Source of the DNA: RDXT01 sp033762375
Lineage (GTDB): Bacteria; Bacteroidota; Bacteroidia; J057
Assembly: GCA_033762375.1 (NCBI GenBank)
Contig: JANRLQ010000070.1
Span: 1 to 64,000 of the forward strand
Direction: 5' to 3'
Length of the DNA: 64,000 bases
The first letter of the stretch is position 1. Each line of letters begins with the position of its first letter. This document shows, one piece after another, positions 50,699 to 59,423 of this stretch. The notes beneath the pieces were generated by a model. It did no database searches, was not told the origin of the DNA, and saw nothing but the letters and a program-made list of their open reading frames with translations. The position numbers and the translations under genes are program-made.

Positions 50699-51559
50699 TC
50701 ACATGTCCAGCAGGCCGAGGATACGGTTGAGGTCTTCGACCGAGTCAAAGGCAATCACGATCTCGCCTTGCCCGCCCTGTTGCTGGCTGAGCCGGACGCG
50801 GTTCCCAAATTTATCCTCCAGTTGTTCAGCGACTTTTTTGAGGTGAATCTGGTTGAGTGAGGGGGCTTCTGGCTTAGATGCAGGTTTAGGAGCGGGCTGC
50901 TTGAAGGTCCGTACCAGCTCTTCGGTTTTGCGGACAGAGAGCTCTTTTTCGATGACGATGTTCAGCACCCGGAGCTGGAGAATCGGGTCATCCAGGCTGA
51001 GGAGCGCCTTGGCATGGCCCATGGAGATTTTTCCTTCCCGGACAGCGATCAGCACCGTATCAGGCAGACGCAGGAGGCTGAGGTAGTTGGTGACGGTGGA
51101 GCGTTGTTTACCGACTTTTTCGCCCAGCTCATCCTGTTTGAGGCCCAGCTCATCTATCATCCGCTGGTAGGAGAGCGCGATCTCGATAGGATTGAGGTCT
51201 TCCCGCTGGATATTTTCGATCAGGGCCATTTCGAGCATTTGCTCATCATTGGCAGTCCTGACATAGGCAGGTACATTCTCCAGGCCGGCGAGGCGGGAGG
51301 CACGCAGGCGGCGCTCTCCGGAGATAAGTTGGTACTGCCGGTCACTGAGCTTGCGGACCGTGAGCGGCTGTATAATCCCGTGTACCCGGATAGAATCAGC
51401 CAGCTCCTCCAGGGCTACCGGCTCGAAGTCTTTGCGGGGCTGAAACGGGTTGAGTTCAATCTGGGAAAGGGGAATCTCGGACGTGAGCGGCTTTTCTGCC
51501 GGCATGTCGGTCGGGAGGATGGACCCCAGGCCGCGTCCGAGGGCTGGTTTTTTACTCAT
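50699..51559 (-). CDS. parB: ParB/Spo0J chromosome-partition protein
   Basis: 286 residues. N-terminal LGRGLGSILP, then the CTPase ParB domain with LNPFQPRKDFEPVALEELADSI, GERRLRASRLAG (the GxxRxxA box) and ENIQREDLNPIEIA, the HTH region LKQDELGEKVGKQRSTVTNYLSLLRLP, and a C-terminal dimerization part. It loads at parS sites and spreads by CTP-driven sliding. The expected parA gene is not adjacent on either side in this window. Confidence 0.95.
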   Translation of the reverse strand: MSKKPALGRGLGSILPTDMPAEKPLTSEIPLSQIELNPFQPRKDFEPVALEELADSIRVHGIIQPLTVRKLSDRQYQLISGERRLRASRLAGLENVPAYVRTANDEQMLEMALIENIQREDLNPIEIALSYQRMIDELGLKQDELGEKVGKQRSTVTNYLSLLRLPDTVLIAVREGKISMGHAKALLSLDDPILQLRVLNIVIEKELSVRKTEELVRTFKQPAPKPASKPEAPSLNQIHLKKVAEQLEDKFGNRVRLSQQQGGQGEIVIAFDSVEDLNRILGLLDM

Positions 51560-51638
51560 ACTACATTCCGCATTAGGCGGCTAAAGGTAGTATTTTCTGA
51601 GACATCTACCGCGCTCATCTGTGAAAAACCCCAGCCCC

Positions 51639-52061
51639 TCAGCTCATACGGTCGCGCACATACTCCAGACGGGCCTCCAGCGCCCGCAGATAAGACGGAG
51701 ATACTACCTGGATATGCCACATCGTGCTTAGCTCCAGGGTGTAGAGAATCATCAGGGATTTCCGGAAACAAACGGCGGCATCCATCAGGGCCATTTTCTG
51801 AAGCAATGCCTCTCCCTCATACCGCAGCAACTCTGCCGCCCGCAGTAATACCTCTGTATTCGGCTCAGCCTGAAGGGATAGATGCTGATATAACTCCGAG
51901 ACCGTCCCTTTATGAAAAATATCCCCCAGAGACGGATTCAGCACTGTGTAGGCCTGCGCCAGATGACGACGCAAATGACCTGTGTCCCAGGCGGGATCAG
52001 CAGCAGCGATGATCTCATGTATCTGCGGAGGTAACTCGATAATTGGATGGACAGGTGGCAT
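51639..52061 (-). CDS. Hypothetical protein
   Basis: 140 residues, soluble and mostly helical, with TPR-like spacing (LLRAAELLRYEGEALLQKMALMDAAVCFRKSLMILYTLE as two helix pairs). No signal peptide. The gene lies 79 bp upstream of parB on the same strand, where parA often stands, but it has no Walker motifs. I recognise no family. Confidence 0.6.
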   Translation of the reverse strand: MPPVHPIIELPPQIHEIIAAADPAWDTGHLRRHLAQAYTVLNPSLGDIFHKGTVSELYQHLSLQAEPNTEVLLRAAELLRYEGEALLQKMALMDAAVCFRKSLMILYTLELSTMWHIQVVSPSYLRALEARLEYVRDRMS

Positions 52062-52277
52062 TAATTACGTGTGTTGAAATTCGAAATGTTCTTATGCTCA
52101 TATGATTACTTAGACAGAAAATACCAACCTCGCGTCACTTCCGCTGGTGCAAAGAACAGGTGTATTTTGCAGGCAAAGCTTTGCTGATGGTAAACAGGCT
52201 GATAATCAAAAAATATTTTTTTGATGTGTATATTTCTACCCCCCTGAACGAGCCGTCATGTTTGGTGGGCAGACCGC

Positions 52278-52310
52278 AAAAAAAACATGCCAGCCGGGAA
52301 GGCTGGCATG
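52278..52310 (-). terminator. Terminator after the T9SS surface protein
   Basis: CATGCCAGCC and GGCTGGCATG form a perfect 10-bp stem with a 5-base loop, followed on the minus strand by eight T. The rest of 52062-52340 holds no gene. Confidence 0.92.
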
Positions 52311-52340
52311 AAAAACTTGTCCTGCAACAGGCGATGCCGT

Positions 52341-55199
52341 TTAGGGCAGCTTGACCGCTTTCTGATGGGATATTTGTTTCTCCCGATGATAAAAACGTAC
52401 CATATATACATCGGCAGGCAGGTCGGTCATCGGAACCTCGATGACATGATACCCGGACTCGCGGTACTGGAATCCCTCTGAGACAGGTACTCCGCGCACG
52501 TCATAGATCACCCAGCGCATCATGCCCGGCTCATCGAGTTCTGCATCGGCATAGATCAGATCTGTAGAAGGATTCGGATACAGGGGGCCAACTTTGACAC
52601 TGGGGGCACAGCTCACATCAAGGGTAAACTTACTGCCCGTCTCGGAGGCTGTGCTGACGTAGATCAGGTACCGGGTATTGGGTGAGGACTTAAACGAAAC
52701 CTCAGACAGTCCCTGTGCACACTTGGGGGTGTCGTCATTGCCTGCTACGCAGATCAGGGCCTCGCAGTCGCCTTTATATACATTGATACGGGTATCTATG
52801 TACTTGCCGCTGCCGCAGGTGCTCAGGGTGACTATTTCTCCATTGCCCATCAGCGAGAACCATACCCCGGAGCCATCATTAGGCGCACTGCATCCGGCCG
52901 GAGCATCTGCATTGCCAGCATCTGCCGTTGTGGCCTGGATGGTCGTCTGACAAGTGAGCTCTGTGGCCTGCTCGCACACGTAGTTGGCGGGTGGTGGCGG
53001 AGGCGCACAGTCGGCCGTCACGGTATCACCTGCACTGCGCACACACCCGAAGATACCCGGATCGGTATAGGTCACATGTACCGGGGTGTTGTTGCTGAAT
53101 GGTCCGAGAAAATAGGTGCCGGGCACCAGGCCGCTCAGGCTTATGCCGCCGCCAGCCAGGGTATAGTTAGTACCAGACCCGGTAAATACCACCCCGACAA
53201 GGAACGTCGAGTCACTCACACACTGGGTATAGAGGCTGTCAGTTTGCACGTCACAGAGGGGCACGGGTGTGCAGTCAGCCGTCACAGGGCCATCGGTCTG
53301 GGTACAGCTACCACTAAAGGCTGGATCAGACACGGTCACCATCACATCAATGCTGTTCAGGTATGGACCGAGGTTGTAGGTACCGGCTGAGAGGCCTGTG
53401 AGTGCAGGACTGCCCTGGTCATCTGTGAGGGTATAGTTGGAGCCAGAACCGGTAATTGTCACGATTACCTCAAATCCGGAATCCGTCACACAGAGCGTGT
53501 AGATCGGCAGAAGTGCTACGTCACAAACCGGAGGCGCACATACAGCCGTCACATGTGCTGTATCCTCACAACCAGCACCGGCAGAAACCATCACCACCAC
53601 GGGTGTACCAGAAGGATAGGGCCCTATCAGGTACGTACCGGCATTGCTGACAATCTGGGAGGTAGGGCTCTGGTTGTCACTGATCTGGTAGAAGGGGGCA
53701 TTGCCGCTGAAGGAAACACTGACCATAAAGGTCTGACCTGCTCCGCACACCGTAGTGACGGAATCTATCGTGACCTGGCAGGGTGGCGGAGGTGGCGGAC
53801 AGGTCAGGCTCACAGCTGCCGTGTCGGTACAGGCACTGTCTGCCGTCACCGTAAAGACCACCTGGGTGCCGGACGTATAGGGCCCGAAGGTATAGGTGCC
53901 AGGCTGCGGCGTAAACAACACCGGGCTGTTTTGATTGTCGCTCAGTTGGTACTGGGTACCGTTGCCGCTGATGGTGACATTGCCCATAAAGGTCTGCCCT
54001 GTGCCACAGACAGCCACGACCGTATCAATAGCGACCTCACAGGGGATCACACAGGTACCCGTAGCCGTCACGGTATCAGCGCAGGCGGGCTGGGCGAGAT
54101 CGCGGACAATGATGGTGCCGGTAGTGCCGGAAGCAAATGACCCTGCCACATACGTACCGGGTGCCACAGGCCCCAGCAACAACGTACCGTTGAGGTCGCG
54201 CAGCTCATACTGGGTGCCCGTGCCTGTGATCGCAAGCGTAATCCCAAACGTCGTCGCCGTCACGCAGGGTACATCCATCACCTGGACATCAAGTGCACAG
54301 GGCGCTGGCGTACAGTCAGCGGTCACGGACGCGGTATCACCACACAAAATAACGTTTGGCTCCAGCAGATATACTTCCACCAGGGTACCATTGGGATAGA
54401 TTCCCACCAGATAGGAGCCGGTACCAAGGCTGTCTTGTACAGGGCTGCCCTGATTATCAGACAGTATCCAGTCGTTGCCCGTGCCTGAGATCTGCGCCGT
54501 CACACTAAACGTACTGTCCGTCAGACACTGGGTCACCAGGGCATCTATCGAAGCATCACAGTAATAACTGCTGCAGCTGGCGTTGACGTTGATATCGCCG
54601 TGACCTGTGTAGGCCCCGGTGTACTTGAACCAGCCGGACATACCATAGCTGGCATTTTTGGCATTGGCCCCGAGCCCAAACTGAAAACCAAACTCAAAGT
54701 CAGGCGGGTTGTGGCTCAGGATGAGGGTATCCCCGTCAAATGTGGAGCCCGGCACACCGTACATCCGGCTGCGGGTGCTGTCCATCTCCCAGAAGTACCA
54801 GTCCTGCTTATTGGCATTGACTACGTTGAGAGGAGCCTGCTCCACTTTGTAGTCACGTCCCAGGGCCGTCCAGGCATTGTAGTCCCGGATATTAATCAGC
54901 CACATGTCGAGATCCCACTTGCGGGCAGACTGGCTGATGTGTACCACCCGTCCTGTGATATGGGCGGTGCTGTCACTGTAGATGACCAGAAGGCCACCGT
55001 TTGCATCAAAGTTGTACCGGGGATTGGACGAGCCGGGAATCTGGTCGAGCCAGATCGCATGACCGCCCGAGGGCTGGTAGTTAGACAATGTGCAGGTCTG
55101 GATAATGGGCAATTGTTGCCCCTGGAGACTATGCGTGCCGCAGAGTACCAGAAAAGTCCAGAGCCATCGGGAATAAAGCCAAAAGTTGAGATTCCGCAT
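52341..55199 (-). CDS. Repeat-containing surface protein with type IX sorting domain
   Basis: 952 residues. Signal peptide (WLWTFLVLCGTHSLQGQ), an N-terminal part with a carbohydrate-binding look, and then six repeats of about 85 residues. Each repeat has a conserved first Cys (CDVxxxxLYTQC), a TGSGxxYxLxD core, PGTYxLGP and a Cys near the end (ADC). After the repeats comes a PPC-like domain (CEQATEL, CSAPNDGSGVWFSL). The C-terminal 80 residues start YPNPSTD and are a T9SS type A sorting domain, so the protein goes to the cell surface. The repeats differ in each copy. Confidence 0.9.
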   Translation of the reverse strand: MRNLNFWLYSRWLWTFLVLCGTHSLQGQQLPIIQTCTLSNYQPSGGHAIWLDQIPGSSNPRYNFDANGGLLVIYSDSTAHITGRVVHISQSARKWDLDMWLINIRDYNAWTALGRDYKVEQAPLNVVNANKQDWYFWEMDSTRSRMYGVPGSTFDGDTLILSHNPPDFEFGFQFGLGANAKNASYGMSGWFKYTGAYTGHGDINVNASCSSYYCDASIDALVTQCLTDSTFSVTAQISGTGNDWILSDNQGSPVQDSLGTGSYLVGIYPNGTLVEVYLLEPNVILCGDTASVTADCTPAPCALDVQVMDVPCVTATTFGITLAITGTGTQYELRDLNGTLLLGPVAPGTYVAGSFASGTTGTIIVRDLAQPACADTVTATGTCVIPCEVAIDTVVAVCGTGQTFMGNVTISGNGTQYQLSDNQNSPVLFTPQPGTYTFGPYTSGTQVVFTVTADSACTDTAAVSLTCPPPPPPCQVTIDSVTTVCGAGQTFMVSVSFSGNAPFYQISDNQSPTSQIVSNAGTYLIGPYPSGTPVVVMVSAGAGCEDTAHVTAVCAPPVCDVALLPIYTLCVTDSGFEVIVTITGSGSNYTLTDDQGSPALTGLSAGTYNLGPYLNSIDVMVTVSDPAFSGSCTQTDGPVTADCTPVPLCDVQTDSLYTQCVSDSTFLVGVVFTGSGTNYTLAGGGISLSGLVPGTYFLGPFSNNTPVHVTYTDPGIFGCVRSAGDTVTADCAPPPPPANYVCEQATELTCQTTIQATTADAGNADAPAGCSAPNDGSGVWFSLMGNGEIVTLSTCGSGKYIDTRINVYKGDCEALICVAGNDDTPKCAQGLSEVSFKSSPNTRYLIYVSTASETGSKFTLDVSCAPSVKVGPLYPNPSTDLIYADAELDEPGMMRWVIYDVRGVPVSEGFQYRESGYHVIEVPMTDLPADVYMVRFYHREKQISHQKAVKLP

Positions 55200-55470
55200 A
55201 ACAAGTTTTAATAAGAACGAACACCAGTTACAGACATGCCCATGTTACATACCATATGCTGTGGCCGGTCACCTGCCCGGCCCCGTAAATTCTGTGTGTG
55301 AATGCCGGGAGAAATGTTATGTTCAAACCTCAGGCCAAAACAGCTTGAAATCTGCGCTTATTTCAGAGAGTATGGTACAAAAACCATTCCTGTTTAGACC
55401 TGGTTCAGGATAAATTCTAAAAATTGAATATTTACGTTTTTGGTCATTGCCTTCTTTACATGTATTCCAA

Positions 55471-56961
55471 TCACCTGTCACCCAGCTCTTTCAGCCTGCG
55501 CGTCAGGGCCATCGCCGCAGTCCGGGACTCTATCACCCTGGGAGGTGCTATACGTTCCTGACAATCCCGCAGGGAGCAGCGCTCACAGGTCTCCGACACC
55601 TCACGTACCGGGATGCGTGCGCTGTCAATAAACCGTATTTTTTTGCGTGAAATATTGTCTACCTGTATCCCCAGCGTTACACTGACATTGGCATGCGGGG
55701 ACGGCGTATTAGGTCTTGCCAGCGAAAAATTGAGGTATTCGTTTTTGGTACCGGCAAATCTGGAGCGCTGTACTTCGAGGAGTATCTCTGGCGGATCGCC
55801 TGCGAGTTGGCGTGTTTTCATCTGCTCCAGGATCCGGATAGAGACCCACCGGCGGCAGTAGTGTTCGTTGAGGTCGTTTCGGTGCGGGTTGTGAAGCCGG
55901 GACAGGTGGAGTTCTTTGGTGATGCTAAAATTGTCCTTTTCGAGGAGGAGGTTGTCATTAAACCGAAGAAAGAAAAAATTGTCAATCCCAAAATAACGGG
56001 GCAAAAGGTTTGAGAGGCGATGGAGAAACATCTCGGGTGAGGCTTCATACTTGCGGAGAATCCCCAGGAGGAGGTCCGGCTGCCAGTCTGGCTGCTCAAA
56101 AAATGCTGTCAGGTCCTTGAGGAGTTGGTTCCGGCTGATGAGCAGTGCGACAGAGAAGTATGAAGCTTTGAAATTGTTCAGCACTTCTTCGAAGGAGGAA
56201 ACCTGATCCAGGTTAGAGGTAGCGGGCCGCTCCTTTAGCTCCAGGTAATTATAGGCAATCTCTTTGCCGAGCAGAAAAGCCTGCTGCATGTGGCTGAGCG
56301 CATTATTGATGTAGAGCGTGCGCTTGCTGTCCACATATACTGACCTGAACCGCCGCAGGAGCTCGTCCTGGTCCAGGGTATCCCAGTTGATCTGGTATTG
56401 GTAGGTATCACAGAGGATGGCCAGCAGGGCTTCCCGGCTGACAGGGAGCCCCGCCGCCTCCGGGTGCCGGGCGACAAAGGTATCTACGGCCTGCTCCAGG
56501 TCCTCAAAGTAGTTGTCATGCATCTCCTGATAAGATCGCAGGGCCGCCAGAAAAAAATTCTCGCGGGTCATCTCATAGTTGCGGGCGATCTTGAGCAGGG
56601 TGCTGATGAATGCATTAAACTGGACGGGGGCTCCGGATATCAGCTCCAGCAAGGTGCTGGCCTCTAGTCCAAACATCTCCAGGGGGAGGCTTTCGAGGAT
56701 ACCGGAGTTGATAAGATCGGCGACCGGTGCGAGTTTTTTGTTGAGTTTGAGGGACACAAGCTGGTCATAACTCACCCCCAGGGCCGAAGCGAGGGCAATA
56801 ATTTTATCCGCTTTGGGATATTTTTTGCCTTTCTCGATCTCATTGAGATACGACACGGACACATTCGCCGCCTTGGAAAGCTCTGCGAATGACAATCCCT
56901 TCTGAATGCGCAATTGCTTCAGTTTCAGGCCAAAAATAAGCCGTACATTCTGCTTGTTCAC
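55471..56961 (-). CDS. HTH regulator of the RamB/ScfR type
   Basis: 496 residues with a GTG start. An XRE-type HTH (LKQLRIQKGLSFAELSKAANVSVSYLNEIEKGKKYP, in pieces FAELSKAANVS and YLNEIEKGKK) is followed by a long helical region with DYFGIDNFFFLRF-like strands. The C-terminal CERCSLRDCQERIAPP block is the Cys cluster of the short-chain fatty acyl-CoA regulator (ScfR/RamB, DUF2083) family. Those regulate acetate, propionate or glyoxylate pathways. The HExxH metalloprotease motif is absent. Confidence 0.82.
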   Translation of the reverse strand: MNKQNVRLIFGLKLKQLRIQKGLSFAELSKAANVSVSYLNEIEKGKKYPKADKIIALASALGVSYDQLVSLKLNKKLAPVADLINSGILESLPLEMFGLEASTLLELISGAPVQFNAFISTLLKIARNYEMTRENFFLAALRSYQEMHDNYFEDLEQAVDTFVARHPEAAGLPVSREALLAILCDTYQYQINWDTLDQDELLRRFRSVYVDSKRTLYINNALSHMQQAFLLGKEIAYNYLELKERPATSNLDQVSSFEEVLNNFKASYFSVALLISRNQLLKDLTAFFEQPDWQPDLLLGILRKYEASPEMFLHRLSNLLPRYFGIDNFFFLRFNDNLLLEKDNFSITKELHLSRLHNPHRNDLNEHYCRRWVSIRILEQMKTRQLAGDPPEILLEVQRSRFAGTKNEYLNFSLARPNTPSPHANVSVTLGIQVDNISRKKIRFIDSARIPVREVSETCERCSLRDCQERIAPPRVIESRTAAMALTRRLKELGDR

Positions 56962-57038
56962 CTCGGTAACGTCCGTATGTTATCGAGAATAAAGGTATGA
57001 CTTTTTGGCTGGATATTCAGCTTTTCCTGCTGCTATTT

Positions 57039-57082
57039 GCGAATATTCGCAACCCGGCTTCTTTCGCAGGAGGCCGGGTTGC
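57039..57082. terminator. Strong hairpin between the subtilase and the regulator
   Basis: GCAACCCGGC and GCCGGGTTGC form a perfect 10-bp stem with a 14-base loop; a second palindrome GCGAATATTCGC overlaps its left foot. The T tract expected after a terminator on the minus strand is missing, so the function is uncertain. Confidence 0.45.
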
Positions 57083-57095
57083 GGTCATCCGCAGC

Positions 57096-58790
57096 TTATG
57101 GGAGCTTGAGCAGGAGATTTTCGGTAGCCTGGGTCGTCGTGATCGTGATGATATAATCTCCGGCGATCAGGTATTGTTTGTTGATCCGGGCTGTATTTCC
57201 GGTGCGGGTGATCTCAGCACCATCAAGATAGACGGTCTGCTTGCCGCGCATCAGGGTGACACCGGTGATGTCTGTTGCAGCCCGGATCAGCACAGCCTCC
57301 TGATCTACCGTCAGGGTCGTGGTGGCACCAGTAGTGAGGGAGACCGTCGGCGCAGCCGGGCGCTTGACCGTGCGTACGGGCTTCTGGCTCATCACGATCC
57401 GGACTGTGCTCAGGTCCTGCACATTCGCCAGCAGCGAGTCTGCCTTGCCGGCGTGGGGGATGCCGTAGCCGTAAGCACTGTCAGGGAAGGCATACTGATC
57501 TGCACTCAGGCGGATGGCCTGGATGATGTCCATATTGGAGCGCTTAGGATGTGCCTGCTTCAGACATGCAACCATACCCGCCACAATAGGCCCGGAAAAA
57601 GAGGTACCGCTGGCCGTAGAAACTGTGCCCGAAGGCATGATCACGGCTGAGCTGCTCCCCATGGCCGTCACATCTGGCTTGATGCGTCCGTCAGCAGCGG
57701 GACCGAAGGAAGAGAAGCCGGATTTTTTCTGGTTCCGGTCCACTGACCCGATGCACAACACGGAGTCAGCATCACAAGGTGCCCCGATAAACCGCCACTC
57801 ATCCTGGCCGGAGTTACCGGCACTGGTCGTGACCAGGATACCCCGGGCAGCTGCCATATCGGCCGCACGGGTGATAATGGCCGTATTGCCGTCCAGCTGC
57901 GGATAGGTATAACTCTCGGATGGCTCGTCAAACTCATTATATCCCAGGGAGGAATGTATCATATCCACGCCGATGGAGTCTACCCACTCCATCGCACGGA
58001 GCCAGTTGTACTCCTCAATCTGGCGCTCGCTGCGGGCATCTTCTGTCCGGCACAGGATAAAAGAAGCATGCGGTGCGGTGCCTACCATCTCGCCGGGCAG
58101 GTTGGCGGCAATGGTAGACAGGACCTGGGTGCCGTGGTTATTGTCCTCATATACCGCATCATTGTTTTCCACAAAATCCCAGGTATGCAGGATGCGTTTT
58201 TCGCTGCGAAGGGAGTCAAAAGCAGCTACTTTGTCCACGCCCGGAAAACCGGCATCAAATACTGCCACGATGACGCCCCGGCCCGTAAATCCTTTAGTAT
58301 GGAGGTCTTGTACATGGATCATGGTATTTTGGGTCTCGGCTTTGCCGTAGGCAATCCCCTGTGGCAGGGCATCCAGTGCCTCAGTTGTATTCGTTTCCGG
58401 ATAATGCGCCAGGGTCAGACGGGCAGCCGGACGCATCCCCCGCACCCAGCTCACGCCCTGAAGGCGGGCAAGATCAGCCGGTGTCGCCGTCACGGCCAGT
58501 GCATTGAGCCACCGGGAATGTCCCAGCACCTGAAACCCTTTTTCCTGTACTGCCTCCTGGTAGGCGGTATATACTGGTAAGTCCTCCACGGTGACCGGGA
58601 TACCTTTTTCGCTGCGGCGCTCCAACGCCTCCCGGCTCAAAAAAACCTCAGGGGTGGCGAGATGGGCAGCGGCATCCGGGCCCTTATCTGCGAGCAGAAT
58701 CCACCATACAGACTGAGCGTCAGCAGGCAGCACATAACATGTCAGGACAACAACCAGCAGGAGCAGGCGACGGCAGTGAACATTCATCAT
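57096..58790 (-). CDS. Exported subtilisin-family (S8) protease, probable T9SS substrate
   Basis: 564 residues. Signal peptide (LLLLVVVLTCYVLPADAQ), an inhibitor-like propeptide to about 150, then S8 domain: Asp in VAVFDAGFPG, His in DNNHGTQVLSTIAAN, the oxyanion Asn in VTTSAGNSGQDEW and Ser in TASGTSFSGPIVAGM. The triad is intact. The last 80 residues form a beta domain (TTLTVDQEAVLIRAATDI, YIITITTTQATENLLLKLP) of the T9SS type. Confidence 0.93.
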   Translation of the reverse strand: MMNVHCRRLLLLVVVLTCYVLPADAQSVWWILLADKGPDAAAHLATPEVFLSREALERRSEKGIPVTVEDLPVYTAYQEAVQEKGFQVLGHSRWLNALAVTATPADLARLQGVSWVRGMRPAARLTLAHYPETNTTEALDALPQGIAYGKAETQNTMIHVQDLHTKGFTGRGVIVAVFDAGFPGVDKVAAFDSLRSEKRILHTWDFVENNDAVYEDNNHGTQVLSTIAANLPGEMVGTAPHASFILCRTEDARSERQIEEYNWLRAMEWVDSIGVDMIHSSLGYNEFDEPSESYTYPQLDGNTAIITRAADMAAARGILVTTSAGNSGQDEWRFIGAPCDADSVLCIGSVDRNQKKSGFSSFGPAADGRIKPDVTAMGSSSAVIMPSGTVSTASGTSFSGPIVAGMVACLKQAHPKRSNMDIIQAIRLSADQYAFPDSAYGYGIPHAGKADSLLANVQDLSTVRIVMSQKPVRTVKRPAAPTVSLTTGATTTLTVDQEAVLIRAATDITGVTLMRGKQTVYLDGAEITRTGNTARINKQYLIAGDYIITITTTQATENLLLKLP

Positions 58791-58987
58791 AAATTCAGCG
58801 TGATAGATTCGCGTTCAACCAATATAAAGGATAGACAACACCGGAACAGCATGATCCGGTGGATAAAGATAACGAAAAACCGGCAGGCACGGCATACAGC
58901 CGTATAGAAAATATCGAGAATGACGCCCATATTCCAGTTAGATTCTGCAACTTCGGCCTAACCAACATCCGGCAATCCTTTTATCTC

Positions 58988-59302
58988 ATGATCACCCGTA
59001 TGGTACGTATGCAGTTTCGGGCGGATGCCCTGGCTGCTTTTGAGGCTATTTTTGCAGCGAGCAAACACCAGATCCGAAACTTTCCGGGCTGTATGGCGCT
59101 GGAGCTGCACCACGATCCGGCAGACCCCAGCGTGCGCTACACCTGGAGCCGGTGGGCCTCTGAAGAGGCCCTGCTGGCCTACCGCCAGAGTCCCATTTTT
59201 GGCCAGGTATGGCCTGCAACCAAGGCGCTGTTTGCCTCACCCCCGCAGGCTTTTTCGATGGTGCTGGAAGAAGTTATCCCCGGGTCTCCCGGACAAAACT
59301 AA
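58988..59302 (+). CDS. ABM-domain protein, putative quinol monooxygenase
   Basis: 104 residues from the ATG at 58988. A single antibiotic-biosynthesis-monooxygenase ferredoxin-like fold: ITRMVRMQFRADALAAFEAIF, FPGCMALELHHDPADPSVRYTWSRWASEEALLAYRQSPIF (seen as LELHHDPAD and TWSRWASEEALLAYR). It forms dimers in known members. The substrate is unknown. It stands between the subtilase and the sensor kinase. Confidence 0.82.
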   Translation: MITRMVRMQFRADALAAFEAIFAASKHQIRNFPGCMALELHHDPADPSVRYTWSRWASEEALLAYRQSPIFGQVWPATKALFASPPQAFSMVLEEVIPGSPGQN

Positions 59303-59423
59303 AACCAACGGGAAGGCAGAATATTCTTTCGCATGTAAGGATATCCTGTATAGGGGCCATCAGGCATACAAATAATTCCGGAAATTTCATGCTTACGTTA
59401 TCAGGCAGCAGCAGACCGTCTAC

